Shown here: positions 9,010 to 19,590 of the stretch, in pieces | Layout of the letters: each line of letters starts with the position of its first letter | Position numbering within the stretch: the stretch's first letter is position 1 | Origin: Gammaproteobacteria bacterium | GTDB taxonomy: Bacteria > Pseudomonadota > Gammaproteobacteria > Thiohalospirales > Thiohalospiraceae | Direction of reading: 5' to 3' | Assembly (NCBI GenBank): GCA_015490535.1 | Contig: WFXP01000080.1 | Coordinates: 39,395 to 103,394, forward strand | Length of the DNA: 64,000 bases | Translations under genes and position numbers: made by a program | The notes under the pieces: generated by a model | Seen by the model: only the letters and a program-made list of their open reading frames with translations | The model's database searches: none | Told to the model about the DNA's origin: nothing

Positions 9010-10143
9010 ATGCCGCTACGTTTGGCAGTGCCGAAGGAGATCGCCCCGGGAGAGCGTCGTGTTGCCATGGAGCCGGGGGTCGCCGCCCGGCTGATCAAGA
9101 TGGGTGTCGAGGTGACCATGCAGAAGGGTGCGGGTCTTTCTGCCCATTTCACCGACGGGGATTTTGCCGATGTGAAGCTGGTCGCCACCGCCCCCGCCCT
9201 GTACAAGAAGGCCGATCTTGTCTTCAAGGTTCAGCCTCCCACCCTGAAGGAGCTGGATCACATCAAGGAGGGTGCGGTAATCGTGGGTTTCCTGGCGCCG
9301 GGCAGGGACCCCGAGATTACGCAGAAGATGTGCGACAAAAAGATCACCAGCCTGGCCATGGAGCTGGTGCCGCGCATCAGCCGGGCCCAGTCCATGGATG
9401 CGCTCTCCTCCCAGGCGGCCATCGCCGGTTACAAGGGCGCCCTGATGGGGGCCGACCTGGCCAGCGTGTTCTTCCCCATGTTGACCACCGCCGCGGGCAC
9501 CATCCGTCCGGCCAAGGTGCTGGTGATCGGAGCGGGAGTGGCGGGACTGCAGGCCATTGCCACCGCCAAACGCCTGGGGGCCATCGTGGAGGCCTACGAC
9601 GTGCGTTCCGCCACCAAGGAGCAGTGCGAGTCGCTGGGCGCCAAATTCATTGACACCGGTGTCAAGGCGGAGGGCGAAGGGGGCTATGCCCGGGAGCTGA
9701 CCGAGGAGGAGAAGCAGAAGCAGCAGGATGTGCTGGCGGACCATATCGCCCTCTCGGACGTGGTGATTACCACCGCGGCGATCCCCGGCAAGCCCTCCCC
9801 GCGCATCATCAGCGAGGAGATGGTGCGGCGCATGAAGACTGGCGCGGTGATCGTGGATCTGGCGGCTGAGGGTGGTGGCAACTGCGAGCTGACCAAACCG
9901 GGCAAGACCGTGGAGTTCGAGAAGCGGGTGGTCATTCATGGGCCGCTCAACGTGCCTAGCCAGACTCCGGTGCATGCCAGCGAGATGTACGCCAAGAACC
10001 TGTTCAACCTGATCTCTCCCTTCATCAAGGATGGCGAGCTGGTGCTCGACTGGGAGGATGAGATCATTCGCAAAAGCGCCCTGACCCACGGCGGCGAGAT
10101 AAAGAGCGAGCTCTGCCGCCGGCCACTGGAGGAGAAGAGATGA
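9010..10143 (+). CDS. pntAA: NAD(P) transhydrogenase subunit alpha, part 1
   Basis: 377 aa. NAD(H)-binding dI domain of the proton-translocating transhydrogenase. Features: MPLRLAVPKEIAPGERRVAMEP, the Rossmann motif VLVIGAGVAGLQAIATAKRLGA, the YDVRSATKEQ loop and the terminal catalytic-domain motif VVDLAAEGGGNCELT. The membrane part is encoded separately, so this is the three-gene split form. The stop overlaps the pntAB start (ATGA). Confidence 0.95.
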   Translation: MPLRLAVPKEIAPGERRVAMEPGVAARLIKMGVEVTMQKGAGLSAHFTDGDFADVKLVATAPALYKKADLVFKVQPPTLKELDHIKEGAVIVGFLAPGRDPEITQKMCDKKITSLAMELVPRISRAQSMDALSSQAAIAGYKGALMGADLASVFFPMLTTAAGTIRPAKVLVIGAGVAGLQAIATAKRLGAIVEAYDVRSATKEQCESLGAKFIDTGVKAEGEGGYARELTEEEKQKQQDVLADHIALSDVVITTAAIPGKPSPRIISEEMVRRMKTGAVIVDLAAEGGGNCELTKPGKTVEFEKRVVIHGPLNVPSQTPVHASEMYAKNLFNLISPFIKDGELVLDWEDEIIRKSALTHGGEIKSELCRRPLEEKR

Positions 10144-10433
10144 TTGAGGGATTTGCCGCGCTGTACATATTCATGCTGGCCGCCTTTACCGGCTACGAGG
10201 TGATCAGCCGGGTACCGGTGATTCTGCACACGCCGCTGATGTCCGGCTCCAATTTTATCCACGGTATCGTGCTGGTCGGCGCCATGGTGGCCCTGGGGCA
10301 TGCGGAGACCGGGCTGGAGATGTTGATCGGCTTTCTGGGCGTCATCCTGGCGGCGGGCAACGCCGTGGGTGGTTACGTCGCCACCGAGCGGATGCTGGAG
10401 ATGTTCGACAAGAGCAGCAGGGGAGGCGCCTAA
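10140..10433 (+). CDS. pntAB: NAD(P) transhydrogenase subunit alpha, part 2
   Basis: 97-aa membrane segment of the alpha subunit with about three or four helices (YIFMLAAFTGYEVI, LMSGSNFIHGIVLVGAMVAL, IGFLGVILAAGNAVGGYV). It forms part of the proton channel dII of the transhydrogenase in the inner membrane. The ATG overlaps the pntAA stop and its TAA directly precedes the GTG of pntB. Confidence 0.93.
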   Translation: MIEGFAALYIFMLAAFTGYEVISRVPVILHTPLMSGSNFIHGIVLVGAMVALGHAETGLEMLIGFLGVILAAGNAVGGYVATERMLEMFDKSSRGGA

Positions 10434-11831
10434 GTGAGCGGTTTCATCGAGATTGTATATTTCGCCGCCGCGGTGATCTTCATCCTGGGACTGAAGAGGA
10501 TGAGCTCGCCGGTCACGGCGCGTTCCGGTATCGTCTGGGCCGGATTTGCCATGGTGGCCGCCACCCTGGTCACCTTTTTCTCCCCCTCCGTGTATGGTCA
10601 CGGGTTTTTCAACCTGCTGCTGATCGTGGTCGCCATCGGTGTCGGCTCGTATCTGGCCTACAGGAGCGCCAAGGCGGTGGAGATGACCGACATGCCGCAG
10701 ATGATCGCCATCTACAACGGCATGGGTGGCGGTGCCGCGGCGGCCATCGCGGCGGTGGAGCTGGTGCGCTTCTCCGGCGGACACGACATCGGTGGCGGGA
10801 TGGTGCAGCTGCTGGCGGTGCTGGGTGCCCTGATCGGCGCGGTCTCCTTCTCCGGTTCGGCCATCGCCTTCGCCAAGCTGCAGGGGCTGATGAACAAGAC
10901 CCTGCGGCTCCCCTCCCACCAGCAGCTCAACATCGCCCTGTTCGTGGTGACCGTGCTGTTCGGCGCCATCCTGGCGTTCAGCGGCGAGGTGAGCGGCTTT
11001 ACCGTGTTCCTGTTTTTCCTCTGTGCCCTGGCGCTGGGAGTCATGGTCACCCTCCCCATAGGCGGCGCCGACATGCCGGTGGTGATCTCCCTGTTCAACG
11101 CCCTCACCGGCCTGGCGGTGGCGTTCGAGGGGTATCTGCTGGGCAATGCGGCGATGATCATCGCCGGTACCGTGGTGGGCTCCTCGGGAACGTTGCTCAC
11201 CCAGCTGATGGCGAAGGCGATGAACCGGCCGCTCTCCAACATCCTGTTCAGCAGCTTCGGCAGCGACAGCGGGGTGGCGGCGGAGGAGGATATCGCCGGC
11301 TCCATGAAGGAGATCGAGGCCAGCGACGCGGCGGTGATGATGGCCTATGCGGACAAGGTGATCATCGTGCCGGGCTACGGCATGGCGGTGGCCCAGGCGC
11401 AGCACAAGCTGGCCGAGCTGGTGCAGCTGCTGGAGGATCGCGGGGTTACGGTGAAGTTCGCCATTCATCCGGTGGCCGGACGCATGCCGGGTCACATGAA
11501 CGTGCTGCTGGCCGAGGCGGGTATCGACTACGACAAGATCTATGATCTGGACGAGATCAATCCCGAGTTTCCCACCGCCGAAGTGGCGCTGGTGATCGGC
11601 GCCAACGACGTGGTCAACCCGGTGGCGCGCACCAATCCGGACAGTCCCATCTACGGCATGCCGGTTCTGGATGCGGACAAGGCCAGGAACTGTATCGTGA
11701 TCAAGCGTGGCAAGGGCTCCGGCTTCTCCGGCATTGAGAACCATCTGTTCTATGCCGAGAATACCCGCATGCTGTATGGCGATGCCCAGAAGGCCATCGG
11801 CGAGCTGATCAGCGGGGTCAAGCAGCTCTGA
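10434..11831 (+). CDS. pntB: NAD(P) transhydrogenase subunit beta
   Basis: 465 aa. The N-terminal ~270 residues are membrane-spanning dII helices. The C-terminal part is the NADP(H)-binding dIII domain with VIIVPGYGMAVAQAQ (dinucleotide-binding GYGMA), IHPVAGRMPGHMNVLLAEA and GANDVVNPAART-like IGANDVVNP. The start is GTG, directly after pntAB. The complex couples proton entry to NADPH production from NADH. Confidence 0.96.
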   Translation: MSGFIEIVYFAAAVIFILGLKRMSSPVTARSGIVWAGFAMVAATLVTFFSPSVYGHGFFNLLLIVVAIGVGSYLAYRSAKAVEMTDMPQMIAIYNGMGGGAAAAIAAVELVRFSGGHDIGGGMVQLLAVLGALIGAVSFSGSAIAFAKLQGLMNKTLRLPSHQQLNIALFVVTVLFGAILAFSGEVSGFTVFLFFLCALALGVMVTLPIGGADMPVVISLFNALTGLAVAFEGYLLGNAAMIIAGTVVGSSGTLLTQLMAKAMNRPLSNILFSSFGSDSGVAAEEDIAGSMKEIEASDAAVMMAYADKVIIVPGYGMAVAQAQHKLAELVQLLEDRGVTVKFAIHPVAGRMPGHMNVLLAEAGIDYDKIYDLDEINPEFPTAEVALVIGANDVVNPVARTNPDSPIYGMPVLDADKARNCIVIKRGKGSGFSGIENHLFYAENTRMLYGDAQKAIGELISGVKQL

Positions 11832-11939
11832 GGGCGCTCCGGATCGACCCTGGCGGGAGGGCCGGGATACGGGCCAAACCGCTTGACCTGACAGGGTTTT
11901 GACAGTAGCGTATCCAGCATGCTGGAAGATATGGTCGAG

Positions 11940-11969
11940 ACCGCCCGCATGATCCGGGCGGTTTCTGTT
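11940..11969 (+). terminator. hairpin plus T-rich run upstream of ilvB
   Basis: CCGCCCG (11941-11947) pairs with CGGGCGG (11955-11961), loop CATGATC, followed by TTTCTGTT. It could terminate pnt transcription or act as an attenuator in the ilv leader, since it lies only about 20 nt before the ilvB start. A TTGACA-like element lies upstream at about 11898. Confidence 0.55.
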
Positions 11970-11984
11970 CGGGAGGCAGATTGA

Positions 11985-13703
11985 GTGGAACTGAGTGGTG
12001 CCGAAATCCTCGTCCAGTTTCTGAAAGATGAGGGGGTCGAGTATGTGTTCGGCTATCCGGGCGGCAGCGTGCTGCACATCTACGACGAGCTCTACAAGCA
12101 GGATGAGATCAAGCATATCCTGGTGCGGCACGAGCAGGCGGCGGCCCATGCGGCGGACGGATATGCCCGCACCTCCGGCAAGCCCGGAGTGGTGCTGGTC
12201 ACCTCCGGGCCGGGGGTGACCAACGCGGTCACCGGGATCGCCACCGCCTATATGGACTCCATCCCCATGGTGGTGATCACCGGCCAGGTGCCCACCGCGG
12301 TGATCGGCAGCGATGCTTTCCAGGAGGTGGACACGGTAGGCATCACCCGCCCCTGCTCCAAGCACAACTTTCTGGTCAAGGATGCGCGGGATCTCGCCGT
12401 CACCCTGAAGAAGGCGTTCCACCTGGCCACCACGGGGCGGCCGGGACCGGTGGTGGTAGATGTCCCCAAGGATGTGACCGATCCCAATGTAAAGATCCCG
12501 TACAGCTACCCGGAGAGCGTCTCCATGCGCTCCTACAACCCCAAGGTGAAGGGGAACGCCCGGCAGATCCGGCGGGCGGTGGAGCTGATTCTCTCCGCCC
12601 GGCGGCCCATCATATACTCCGGCGGCGGGGTCATCCTGAGCGGCGCGGCGGAGTCCCTCACCGAGCTGGCGCGCCTGCTCGAGATTCCGGTCACCAGCAC
12701 CCTGATGGGACTGGGCGGATATCCGGCCAGCGACCGGCAGTTCCTGGGCATGCTGGGGATGCACGGCACCTACGAGGCAAACATGGCGATGCACGAGTGT
12801 GACGTGCTGATCGCCATTGGCGCGCGGTTCGATGATCGGGTTACCGGCAAGATCGAGCAGTTCTGCCCCGATGCGCGCATCATCCATGTGGATATTGATC
12901 CTGCCTCCATCTCCAAGACGGTGAAGGTGGATGTTCCCATTGTGGGAGACGTGGACAGTGTGCTGACCGATATGCTACAGCTGCTGCGCAGCAGCGAGCG
13001 CCGCCTGGATCCGGAGGAGCTCAAGGAGTGGTGGGCGCTGATCGAGCGCTGGCGTTCCGCCAACTGCCTGGCCTACGAGCGCGACAGCGAACTGATCAAA
13101 CCCCAGTTCGTGGTGGAGAAGCTGTGGGAGATCACCGCCGGTGACGCCTTCGTCAGTACCGACGTGGGGCAGCACCAGATGTGGTCGGCGCAGTTCTACC
13201 GCTTCGACCGGCCGGGACGTTTCGTCACCTCCGGGGGGCTGGGCACCATGGGATTCGGACTGCCGGCGGCGATGGGGATCCAGTTCGCCAATCCCGGCCG
13301 TGATGTGGCCTGTATTACCGGTGAGGGGAGCATCCAGATGTGTATCCAGGAGCTCTCCACCTGTTTCCAGTACATGCTGCCGCTCAAGATCGTCAATCTC
13401 AACAACCGCTATCTGGGCATGGTGCGGCAGTGGCAGGAGTTCTTCTACGGCAGCCGCTACTCCCACTCCTACATGGATGCGCTGCCGGATTTCGTGAAGC
13501 TGGCGGAGTCCTACGGCCACGTGGGGATGCGCATCGAGAAGCCGGCGGAGGTGGAGGACGCCCTCAAGGAGGCGTTCGCCCTCAAGGAGCGGCTGGTGTT
13601 CCTCGACTTCATCACCGATCAGACCGAAAACGTCTATCCGATGATCGCGGCCGGCAAGGCGCACCACGAGATGGAGATGTCTCCCAAGAGCGTGCTGATC
13701 TGA
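11985..13703 (+). CDS. ilvB: acetolactate synthase large subunit
   Basis: 572-aa ThDP- and FAD-dependent AHAS catalytic subunit. It condenses pyruvate to acetolactate, or pyruvate plus 2-ketobutyrate to acetohydroxybutyrate. Visible: catalytic Glu in [17 protein letters not shown] (E50), FAD domain centre, and the C-terminal ThDP motif [12 protein letters not shown]...[12 protein letters not shown]. The start is GTG with GGGAGG upstream. The TGA overlaps the ilvN ATG (TGATG), so the subunits are co-translated. Confidence 0.96.
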   Translation: MELSGAEILVQFLKDEGVEYVFGYPGGSVLHIYDELYKQDEIKHILVRHEQAAAHAADGYARTSGKPGVVLVTSGPGVTNAVTGIATAYMDSIPMVVITGQVPTAVIGSDAFQEVDTVGITRPCSKHNFLVKDARDLAVTLKKAFHLATTGRPGPVVVDVPKDVTDPNVKIPYSYPESVSMRSYNPKVKGNARQIRRAVELILSARRPIIYSGGGVILSGAAESLTELARLLEIPVTSTLMGLGGYPASDRQFLGMLGMHGTYEANMAMHECDVLIAIGARFDDRVTGKIEQFCPDARIIHVDIDPASISKTVKVDVPIVGDVDSVLTDMLQLLRSSERRLDPEELKEWWALIERWRSANCLAYERDSELIKPQFVVEKLWEITAGDAFVSTDVGQHQMWSAQFYRFDRPGRFVTSGGLGTMGFGLPAAMGIQFANPGRDVACITGEGSIQMCIQELSTCFQYMLPLKIVNLNNRYLGMVRQWQEFFYGSRYSHSYMDALPDFVKLAESYGHVGMRIEKPAEVEDALKEAFALKERLVFLDFITDQTENVYPMIAAGKAHHEMEMSPKSVLI

Positions 13704-14197
13704 TGCGTCACATAATCTCCATACTGCTCGAGAACGAGGCCGGGGCCCTCTCCCGCGTGGCGGGGCTGTTTTCAGCGCGCGGCTACAACATCGAGTCTCT
13801 CAGCGTTGCGCCCACGGAGGATCCCAGCCTGTCGCGCATGACCCTGGTGACCCGCGGCTCGGACGAGATAGTGGAGCAGATCACCAAGCAGCTCAACAAG
13901 CTGGTGGATGTGGTCAAGCTGCTGGATCTCACCGAGGGCTCCCATATCGAGCGCGAGATGATGCTCATCAAGGTGCGGGTGGGCAACGGTGGCGAGCGCG
14001 AGGAGGTAAAGCGGCTGGCCGACATATTCCGTGGCAACATCATAGATGTCAGTCCCGCCAGCTACGTGATAGAGCTGACCGGCGACGGGGACAAGCTGGA
14101 TGCCTTCATCCAGGCGCTGGGCGGCATCACCATTCTGGAGACGGTGCGCTGCGGATCCATGGGGATCGCGCGGGGCGAGAAATCCCTGCATCTGTGA
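13703..14197 (+). CDS. ilvN: acetolactate synthase small regulatory subunit
   Basis: 164 aa. N-terminal ACT domain ([29 protein letters not shown]) plus the IlvN C-terminal domain. It activates IlvB and confers valine feedback inhibition; the GALSRV segment is where valine binds in homologs. Length matches the IlvH type. It overlaps ilvB by one base and is followed 80 bp later by ilvC. Confidence 0.95.
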   Translation: MRHIISILLENEAGALSRVAGLFSARGYNIESLSVAPTEDPSLSRMTLVTRGSDEIVEQITKQLNKLVDVVKLLDLTEGSHIEREMMLIKVRVGNGGEREEVKRLADIFRGNIIDVSPASYVIELTGDGDKLDAFIQALGGITILETVRCGSMGIARGEKSLHL

Positions 14198-14274
14198 GGT
14201 GCATGTACCACAACCGCCTGCCCGCCGCGTCCGGCTGCGCAGGCCGTCCATTGTTGAAACCTGGGGAAATCTGA

Positions 14275-15294
<1,020 letters not shown>

Positions 15295-15513
15295 GGGAGG
15301 TTTCTCCCGATCATGCGGCCCGGATTCTCCCCCGGCTGCCGGCCATGCGGTGCGCCTGCCGCTGTCGGGGATGATCTGCACCACCGTGTTCCGTGCGGGC
15401 CGGCCGCGTGATGCGGTGAAAACCCGATGGGACGGATCGGCGGGTTGCGGAATTTGCCGGAGATGAGAGCCCCGATGAGAGAGGGCAGGGTGTAAGGCTC
15501 GTGAGGCTGCTCC

Positions 15514-16146
15514 ATGCGTTCTGAATACTATCCGCTGGTGGCGAGGGCGGGTTGGTGGCTCCTCCTGCCCCTGCTGGCCGGAGGAGTGTATCTCGGCGCC
15601 GGATACGGCTGGCTTCTCTCCCTGCCGTTGTGGCTCCTGGCCGCGCTGGCCGCCTTCCTGTTTCGCGATCCCGAGCGGACCGTTCCGGCCAAGCCGCTGG
15701 GGCTGGTCAGCCCGGTTGACGGAAGGCTGCTCTCCGTGCGCGAGGCCCGCGACCCCTATCTGCAGCGCTCCGCCTGCTGCCTGCTGTTTCGGGGCGCCCT
15801 CTCCGGAAGCTACACGGTGCGCTCCCCCATGGAGGGAAAGCTCGTCAAACAGTGGTATGCTGCTCCGGAGGAGAGCGCGGAGAGGCGTTCCCTGCTGGCC
15901 AGCATGATCCGGAGCGACGAGGGGGACGAAATAGTTCTGGTGGTGTATCCGAGGCTTGCCTGGCCGAGGGTGCGAAGCAACATCGGGCCGGGGGAGAGGG
16001 TCGGACAGGGGATGCGTTTCTGTTACGTTCCGCTGGGTGCCAAAGCAGAGCTGTGGGTGGCCGCGGGCACCCGCATCGAGGCGCAGCCCGGCCGGAGGGT
16101 TCGCGCGGGGAGCGACGTAGTGGGTATGCTGAATCATGAGGCATGA
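15514..16146 (+). CDS. phosphatidylserine decarboxylase-like protein lacking the processing serine
   Basis: 210 aa with N-terminal membrane segment(s) (WWLLLPLLAGGVYLGAGYGW) then FRDPERTVPAKPLGLVSPVDGRLLSV, the opening of archaetidylserine-type Psd proteins. However, the C-terminal cleavage motif, normally Gly-Ser in a FGSRVD-like context, reads PLGAKAEL with Ala at 176. The region that usually carries the catalytic Asp-His (FDVHVNR-like) reads GALSGSYTVR. Without that Ser no pyruvoyl group can form, so it is probably not an active decarboxylase. It overlaps pssA, whose product makes phosphatidylserine, suggesting a lipid-related or structural role. Confidence 0.7.
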   Translation: MRSEYYPLVARAGWWLLLPLLAGGVYLGAGYGWLLSLPLWLLAALAAFLFRDPERTVPAKPLGLVSPVDGRLLSVREARDPYLQRSACCLLFRGALSGSYTVRSPMEGKLVKQWYAAPEESAERRSLLASMIRSDEGDEIVLVVYPRLAWPRVRSNIGPGERVGQGMRFCYVPLGAKAELWVAAGTRIEAQPGRRVRAGSDVVGMLNHEA

Positions 16147-16168
16147 GCCGGAGCGGAGGCGGAACCGG

Positions 16169-16930
16169 ATGAACGACGACGGAAAACGTCCACGCCGGCG
16201 CGGGATCTACCTGCTGCCCAACCTCTTTACCACCGCGGCCCTGTTCGCCGGCTTCTACGGCATCATCGCGGCGATGAAGGGGCACTTCGAGGCCGCGTCG
16301 GTGGCGGTGTTCGTGGCCATGGTGCTGGATGGCCTGGATGGCCGGGTGGCGCGCCTCACCAACACCCAGAGCGATTTCGGCACGCAGTACGACAGCCTTT
16401 CCGACATGCTCTGTTTCGGGCTGGCGCCAGCGTTGATCGTGTACCAGTGGTCGCTGAGCGGGATGGGGAAGCTCGGGTGGCTGGCGGCGTTCCTGTTCAC
16501 CGCCTGCGCGGCCCTGCGCCTGGCCCGGTTCAACACCCAGGTGGAGGTGGTGGACAAACGCTATTTCCAGGGGCTGCCCAGCCCGGCGGCGGCGGGGCTG
16601 GCTGCCGGGCTGGTGTGGGTGGGGTTCGACAACAACATTCCCGGCGAGGCGCTGCGTGGCGTGGCCTTTACCCTCACGGTGGCCGGCGCCATACTGATGG
16701 TCAGCAACGTCCGCTACCACAGCTTCAAGGATCTGGATCTGAAGCACAAGGTGCCGTTCATGGCGGGACTGGCGATAGTGATGCTGTTCGTGTTCATTGC
16801 CGTGGATCCGCCCCAGGTGCTGTTCCTGATGCTGCTGCTCTATGCCCTGTCGGGGCCGGTGCTGACCCTGTTTCACCGGCGGCGCCTGAGAGGCGCTGGC
16901 GCGGCGGATGGATCGGAGAGAGAGGAGTGA
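16169..16930 (+). CDS. pssA: CDP-diacylglycerol--serine O-phosphatidyltransferase
   Basis: 253-aa integral CDP-alcohol phosphatidyltransferase. The full signature is visible: DGLDGRVAR, then SDFGTQYDSLSD, giving DG(x2)AR(x8)G(x3)D(x3)D. YLLPNLFTTAALFAGF is the usual PssA opening. I chose the ATG with GGAGG nine bases upstream; an ATG at 16136 overlapping the Psd-like gene is also in frame. It makes phosphatidylserine at the inner membrane. Confidence 0.92.
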   Translation: MNDDGKRPRRRGIYLLPNLFTTAALFAGFYGIIAAMKGHFEAASVAVFVAMVLDGLDGRVARLTNTQSDFGTQYDSLSDMLCFGLAPALIVYQWSLSGMGKLGWLAAFLFTACAALRLARFNTQVEVVDKRYFQGLPSPAAAGLAAGLVWVGFDNNIPGEALRGVAFTLTVAGAILMVSNVRYHSFKDLDLKHKVPFMAGLAIVMLFVFIAVDPPQVLFLMLLLYALSGPVLTLFHRRRLRGAGAADGSEREE

Positions 16931-16933
16931 CCC

Positions 16934-17812
16934 ATGTTTCACGGTAGTATGGTGGCGCTGGTGACGCCGATGCGGGCGGACGGCGCGCTGGACTGGGAGA
17001 GCCTGGAGCGGCTGGTGGAGTTCCATGTGGAGAACGGCACCGATGCCCTGGTTGCGGTTGGCACCACCGGCGAGTCCGCGACCCTTGATCACCGGGAGCA
17101 CTGCCAGGTGATCCGCCGCGTGGTAGAGTTCGCCGCCGGGCGCATTCCGGTGATTGGAGGCACCGGCGCCAACTCCACCACCGAGGCCATCGAGCTGACC
17201 CGCTGCGCCATGGAGGCGGGGGCAGACGCCTGCCTGCTGGTCACCCCCTACTACAACAAGCCCACCCAGGAGGGGCTGTACCGCCACTTCCGGGCGGTGG
17301 CGGATGCGGTGCCGATCCCCCAGATCCTGTACAACGTGCCGGGGCGCACCGCGGTGGACATGCTGCCGGAGACGGTGGAGCGCCTCTCCACCATCTCCAA
17401 CATCATCGGCATCAAGGAGGCCACCGGGGATCTGGAGCGGGGCCGGGAGATCCTGGAGCGATGCGACGGCCGGCTGGATCTCTACAGCGGTGACGACAGC
17501 AGCGCCATGGAGCTCATCCTGCTGGGGGCCAGGGGAGACATCTCGGTTACCGCCAACGTGGCGCCCGCGGCAATGCACCAGATGTGTGCCGCCGCCCTGG
17601 CCGGGGAGCGGGAGCGGGCCATCCTGCTGGACCAGCCGCTGCGGGATCTGCACCGGGAGCTGTTCATCGAATCCAGTCCCATCCCGGTGAAGTGGGCGCT
17701 GCACGAGATGGGGCTCATCCCCCCCGGGATCCGGCTGCCGCTGACACCGCTGGCCAACGGCTGCAAGGAGCGGGTACGCCAGGCGCTGCGCAGCGCGGGA
17801 GTGCTGGAATGA
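16934..17812 (+). CDS. dapA: 4-hydroxy-tetrahydrodipicolinate synthase
   Basis: 292-aa TIM barrel, first dedicated step of lysine/diaminopimelate synthesis. Key residues are in place: VGTTGES (T44, T45), Y133 in QILYNVPGRTA, and the Schiff-base lysine K161 in IIGIKEATGD. The start follows pssA by three bases. The stop overlaps the next ORF by ATGA, continuing a dapA-bamC-like order. Confidence 0.97.
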   Translation: MFHGSMVALVTPMRADGALDWESLERLVEFHVENGTDALVAVGTTGESATLDHREHCQVIRRVVEFAAGRIPVIGGTGANSTTEAIELTRCAMEAGADACLLVTPYYNKPTQEGLYRHFRAVADAVPIPQILYNVPGRTAVDMLPETVERLSTISNIIGIKEATGDLERGREILERCDGRLDLYSGDDSSAMELILLGARGDISVTANVAPAAMHQMCAAALAGERERAILLDQPLRDLHRELFIESSPIPVKWALHEMGLIPPGIRLPLTPLANGCKERVRQALRSAGVLE

Positions 17813-18075
17813 GGTCCGCCTGGATTAAGGACTGCGCCCTGCTGGTTCTGCTGGTGACCGGTGCCGGGTGCTCCAGCGGGGGTGAAAAGGAGATCCCGGA
17901 CTACTTCTCGGCGCGCACCGTACCCCCGCTGGAGATCCCCGAGGGGCTTAGTAAACCGCGGGCGGCCGGGAGCGTGGAGCTGCCCCAGGCCGCGATCGAG
18001 ATCCAGCCGCCTCCCGGCAGCGACGTAGAGGAGCTGCTCAGGCCGCCGCGTATCATAGACGCCGATCCCTCCTGA
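17809..18075 (+). CDS. short BamC/NlpB-like lipoprotein
   Basis: 88 aa. A signal peptide ends at VTGAGCSS, a lipobox-like site with a slightly atypical Gly at -3. It is followed by a low-complexity Pro-rich segment. IPDYFSARTVPPLEIPEGLSKP resembles the unstructured N-terminus of BamC (DYxxAPAxPPLxVPEGL). Position between dapA and purC matches E. coli dapA-bamC-purC. The two helix-grip domains of BamC are missing, so only the BamD-binding N-terminal segment would remain. The coding frame ends cleanly with no obvious continuation. Confidence 0.7.
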   Translation: MRSAWIKDCALLVLLVTGAGCSSGGEKEIPDYFSARTVPPLEIPEGLSKPRAAGSVELPQAAIEIQPPPGSDVEELLRPPRIIDADPS

Positions 18076-18096
18076 ACCGTATCGGGAGCGGCACGG

Positions 18097-18855
18097 ATGC
18101 GCTTTGCGTCACTGGGAAGCGGGAGCCGGGGCAACGCCACGCTGGTGGAGGAGGGTGCCACCACTATCCTGGTGGACTGCGGCTTCTCGCGCCGCGAGAC
18201 GGAGCGCCGCCTGGCCCGGCTGGGCAAACATCCGGAGGAGCTGAGCGCCATCCTGGTGACCCACGAGCACACCGATCATGTGAGCGGGGTAGGGGCGCTG
18301 GCGCGGCGCTACGGGGTGCCGGTGTGGATGAGCCATGGTAGCCGGCTGCAGTGGACGGGCGGCGATCTGCCACGGCTGGAGTGTTTCGACAGTCACCAGC
18401 CGTTTGCCATCGACGGCATGGAGGTGGAGCCGTTTCCCGTACCGCACGACGCGCGCGAGCCGTGCCAGTTCATTTTCGGTAACGGCCGGTACCGTCTGGG
18501 GATGCTGACCGACTGCGGCAGGGTAACCACGCACATCCGGGAGAAACTGAGCGGCTGCGATGCGCTGCTGCTGGAGTGCAACCACGACAGCGCCATGCTG
18601 CGCGACGGGCCCTACCCCTACCCGCTCAAGCAGCGGGTGGCGGGCGGCCTGGGCCATCTCAGCAACCAGCAGGCGGCCGGCCTGCTGGGGGGAATCGAGC
18701 TCTCCACCCTGCGCCACGTGGTGGCCATGCATCTGAGCGAGCAGAACAACACCGCCGCCCATGCGGTGCGGAGTGTCGCGGCGGCGCTGGGGTGCGAAGA
18801 GAGCTGGGTGGGGGTGGCGGATCAGGAGAACGGGCTGGAGTGGCGCACCATATGA
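18097..18855 (+). CDS. MBL-fold metallohydrolase (YycJ-like)
   Basis: 252-aa metallo-beta-lactamase fold protein. MRFASLGSGSRGNATLV at the start and the metal motif VTHEHTDHVSG (HxHxDH) are diagnostic, with further ligands in PHDAREP and LLECNHD. It resembles the YycJ/WalJ-type cytosolic exonuclease-like family; activity is not proven. It sits between the BamC-like gene and purC with short gaps, so it is probably part of the dapA operon. Confidence 0.85.
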   Translation: MRFASLGSGSRGNATLVEEGATTILVDCGFSRRETERRLARLGKHPEELSAILVTHEHTDHVSGVGALARRYGVPVWMSHGSRLQWTGGDLPRLECFDSHQPFAIDGMEVEPFPVPHDAREPCQFIFGNGRYRLGMLTDCGRVTTHIREKLSGCDALLLECNHDSAMLRDGPYPYPLKQRVAGGLGHLSNQQAAGLLGGIELSTLRHVVAMHLSEQNNTAAHAVRSVAAALGCEESWVGVADQENGLEWRTI

Positions 18856-18867
18856 GGAGCACCATCT

Positions 18868-19590
18868 ATGCAAAAACGGGCTGAACTCTACTCCGGAAAG
18901 GCGAAGACGGTCTATACCACGGAGGATCCGGAGTATCTCGTTCTGGAGTTCCGCGACGACACCTCCGCCTTCGACGGAGAGAAGGTGGAGCGGCTGGCGC
19001 GCAAGGGGGCGGTCAACAACCGTTTCAACGGCTTCATCATGGAGCGGCTGCAGGCCGCCGGGATCCCCACCCACTTCGAGCGGCTGCTGGGGGAGCGCGA
19101 GGCGCTGGTAAAGCGGCTGGATATGCTGCCGGTGGAGTGCGTGATCCGCAACATAAGCGCCGGCAGCCTGTGCCGCCGCCTGGGGGTGGCCGAGGGGCGC
19201 GATCTGGAGCCGCCCGTGTTCGAGTTCTTTCTCAAGAACGACGCGCTGCACGATCCCATGATCAACGACTCCCACATCCTCACCTTCGGCTGGGCCACGG
19301 CGGCCGAGATCCGGCGCATGAAGGATCTGACCAGGGAGGTGAACGGCGTCCTGCAGCCCCTGTTCCGTGAAGCGGGGCTGCTGCTGGTGGACTACAAGCT
19401 GGAGTTCGGCCGCTTCCGGGGAGAGCTGCTGCTGGGGGACGAATTCAGCCCCGACGGCTGCCGGCTGTGGGATGCGAAGACGCGTGAGAAGCTGGACAAG
19501 GATCGCTTCCGCCAGGGCCTGGGTTCGGTGGTGGAGTCCTATGAGGAGGTGGCGCGCCGCCTGGGTATCGGGATGACGGCATCATCATGA
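18868..19590 (+). CDS. purC: phosphoribosylaminoimidazole-succinocarboxamide synthase
   Basis: 240-aa SAICAR synthetase of purine synthesis, ligating aspartate to CAIR with ATP. Typical segments: [63 protein letters not shown] and [15 protein letters not shown]. Full length. The stop overlaps the parE ATG by four bases. Confidence 0.96.
   Translation: MQKRAELYSGKAKTVYTTEDPEYLVLEFRDDTSAFDGEKVERLARKGAVNNRFNGFIMERLQAAGIPTHFERLLGEREALVKRLDMLPVECVIRNISAGSLCRRLGVAEGRDLEPPVFEFFLKNDALHDPMINDSHILTFGWATAAEIRRMKDLTREVNGVLQPLFREAGLLLVDYKLEFGRFRGELLLGDEFSPDGCRLWDAKTREKLDKDRFRQGLGSVVESYEEVARRLGIGMTASS

Noticed and set aside
9936..12887. Very long open frame on the minus strand across pntAB, pntB and ilvB
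   Set aside because: It is antisense to three well-conserved genes, His/Gly/Gln-rich, and shows no family features; a GC-skew shadow. The same holds for minus-strand frames over ilvC-dapA and over bioB-nnrS.
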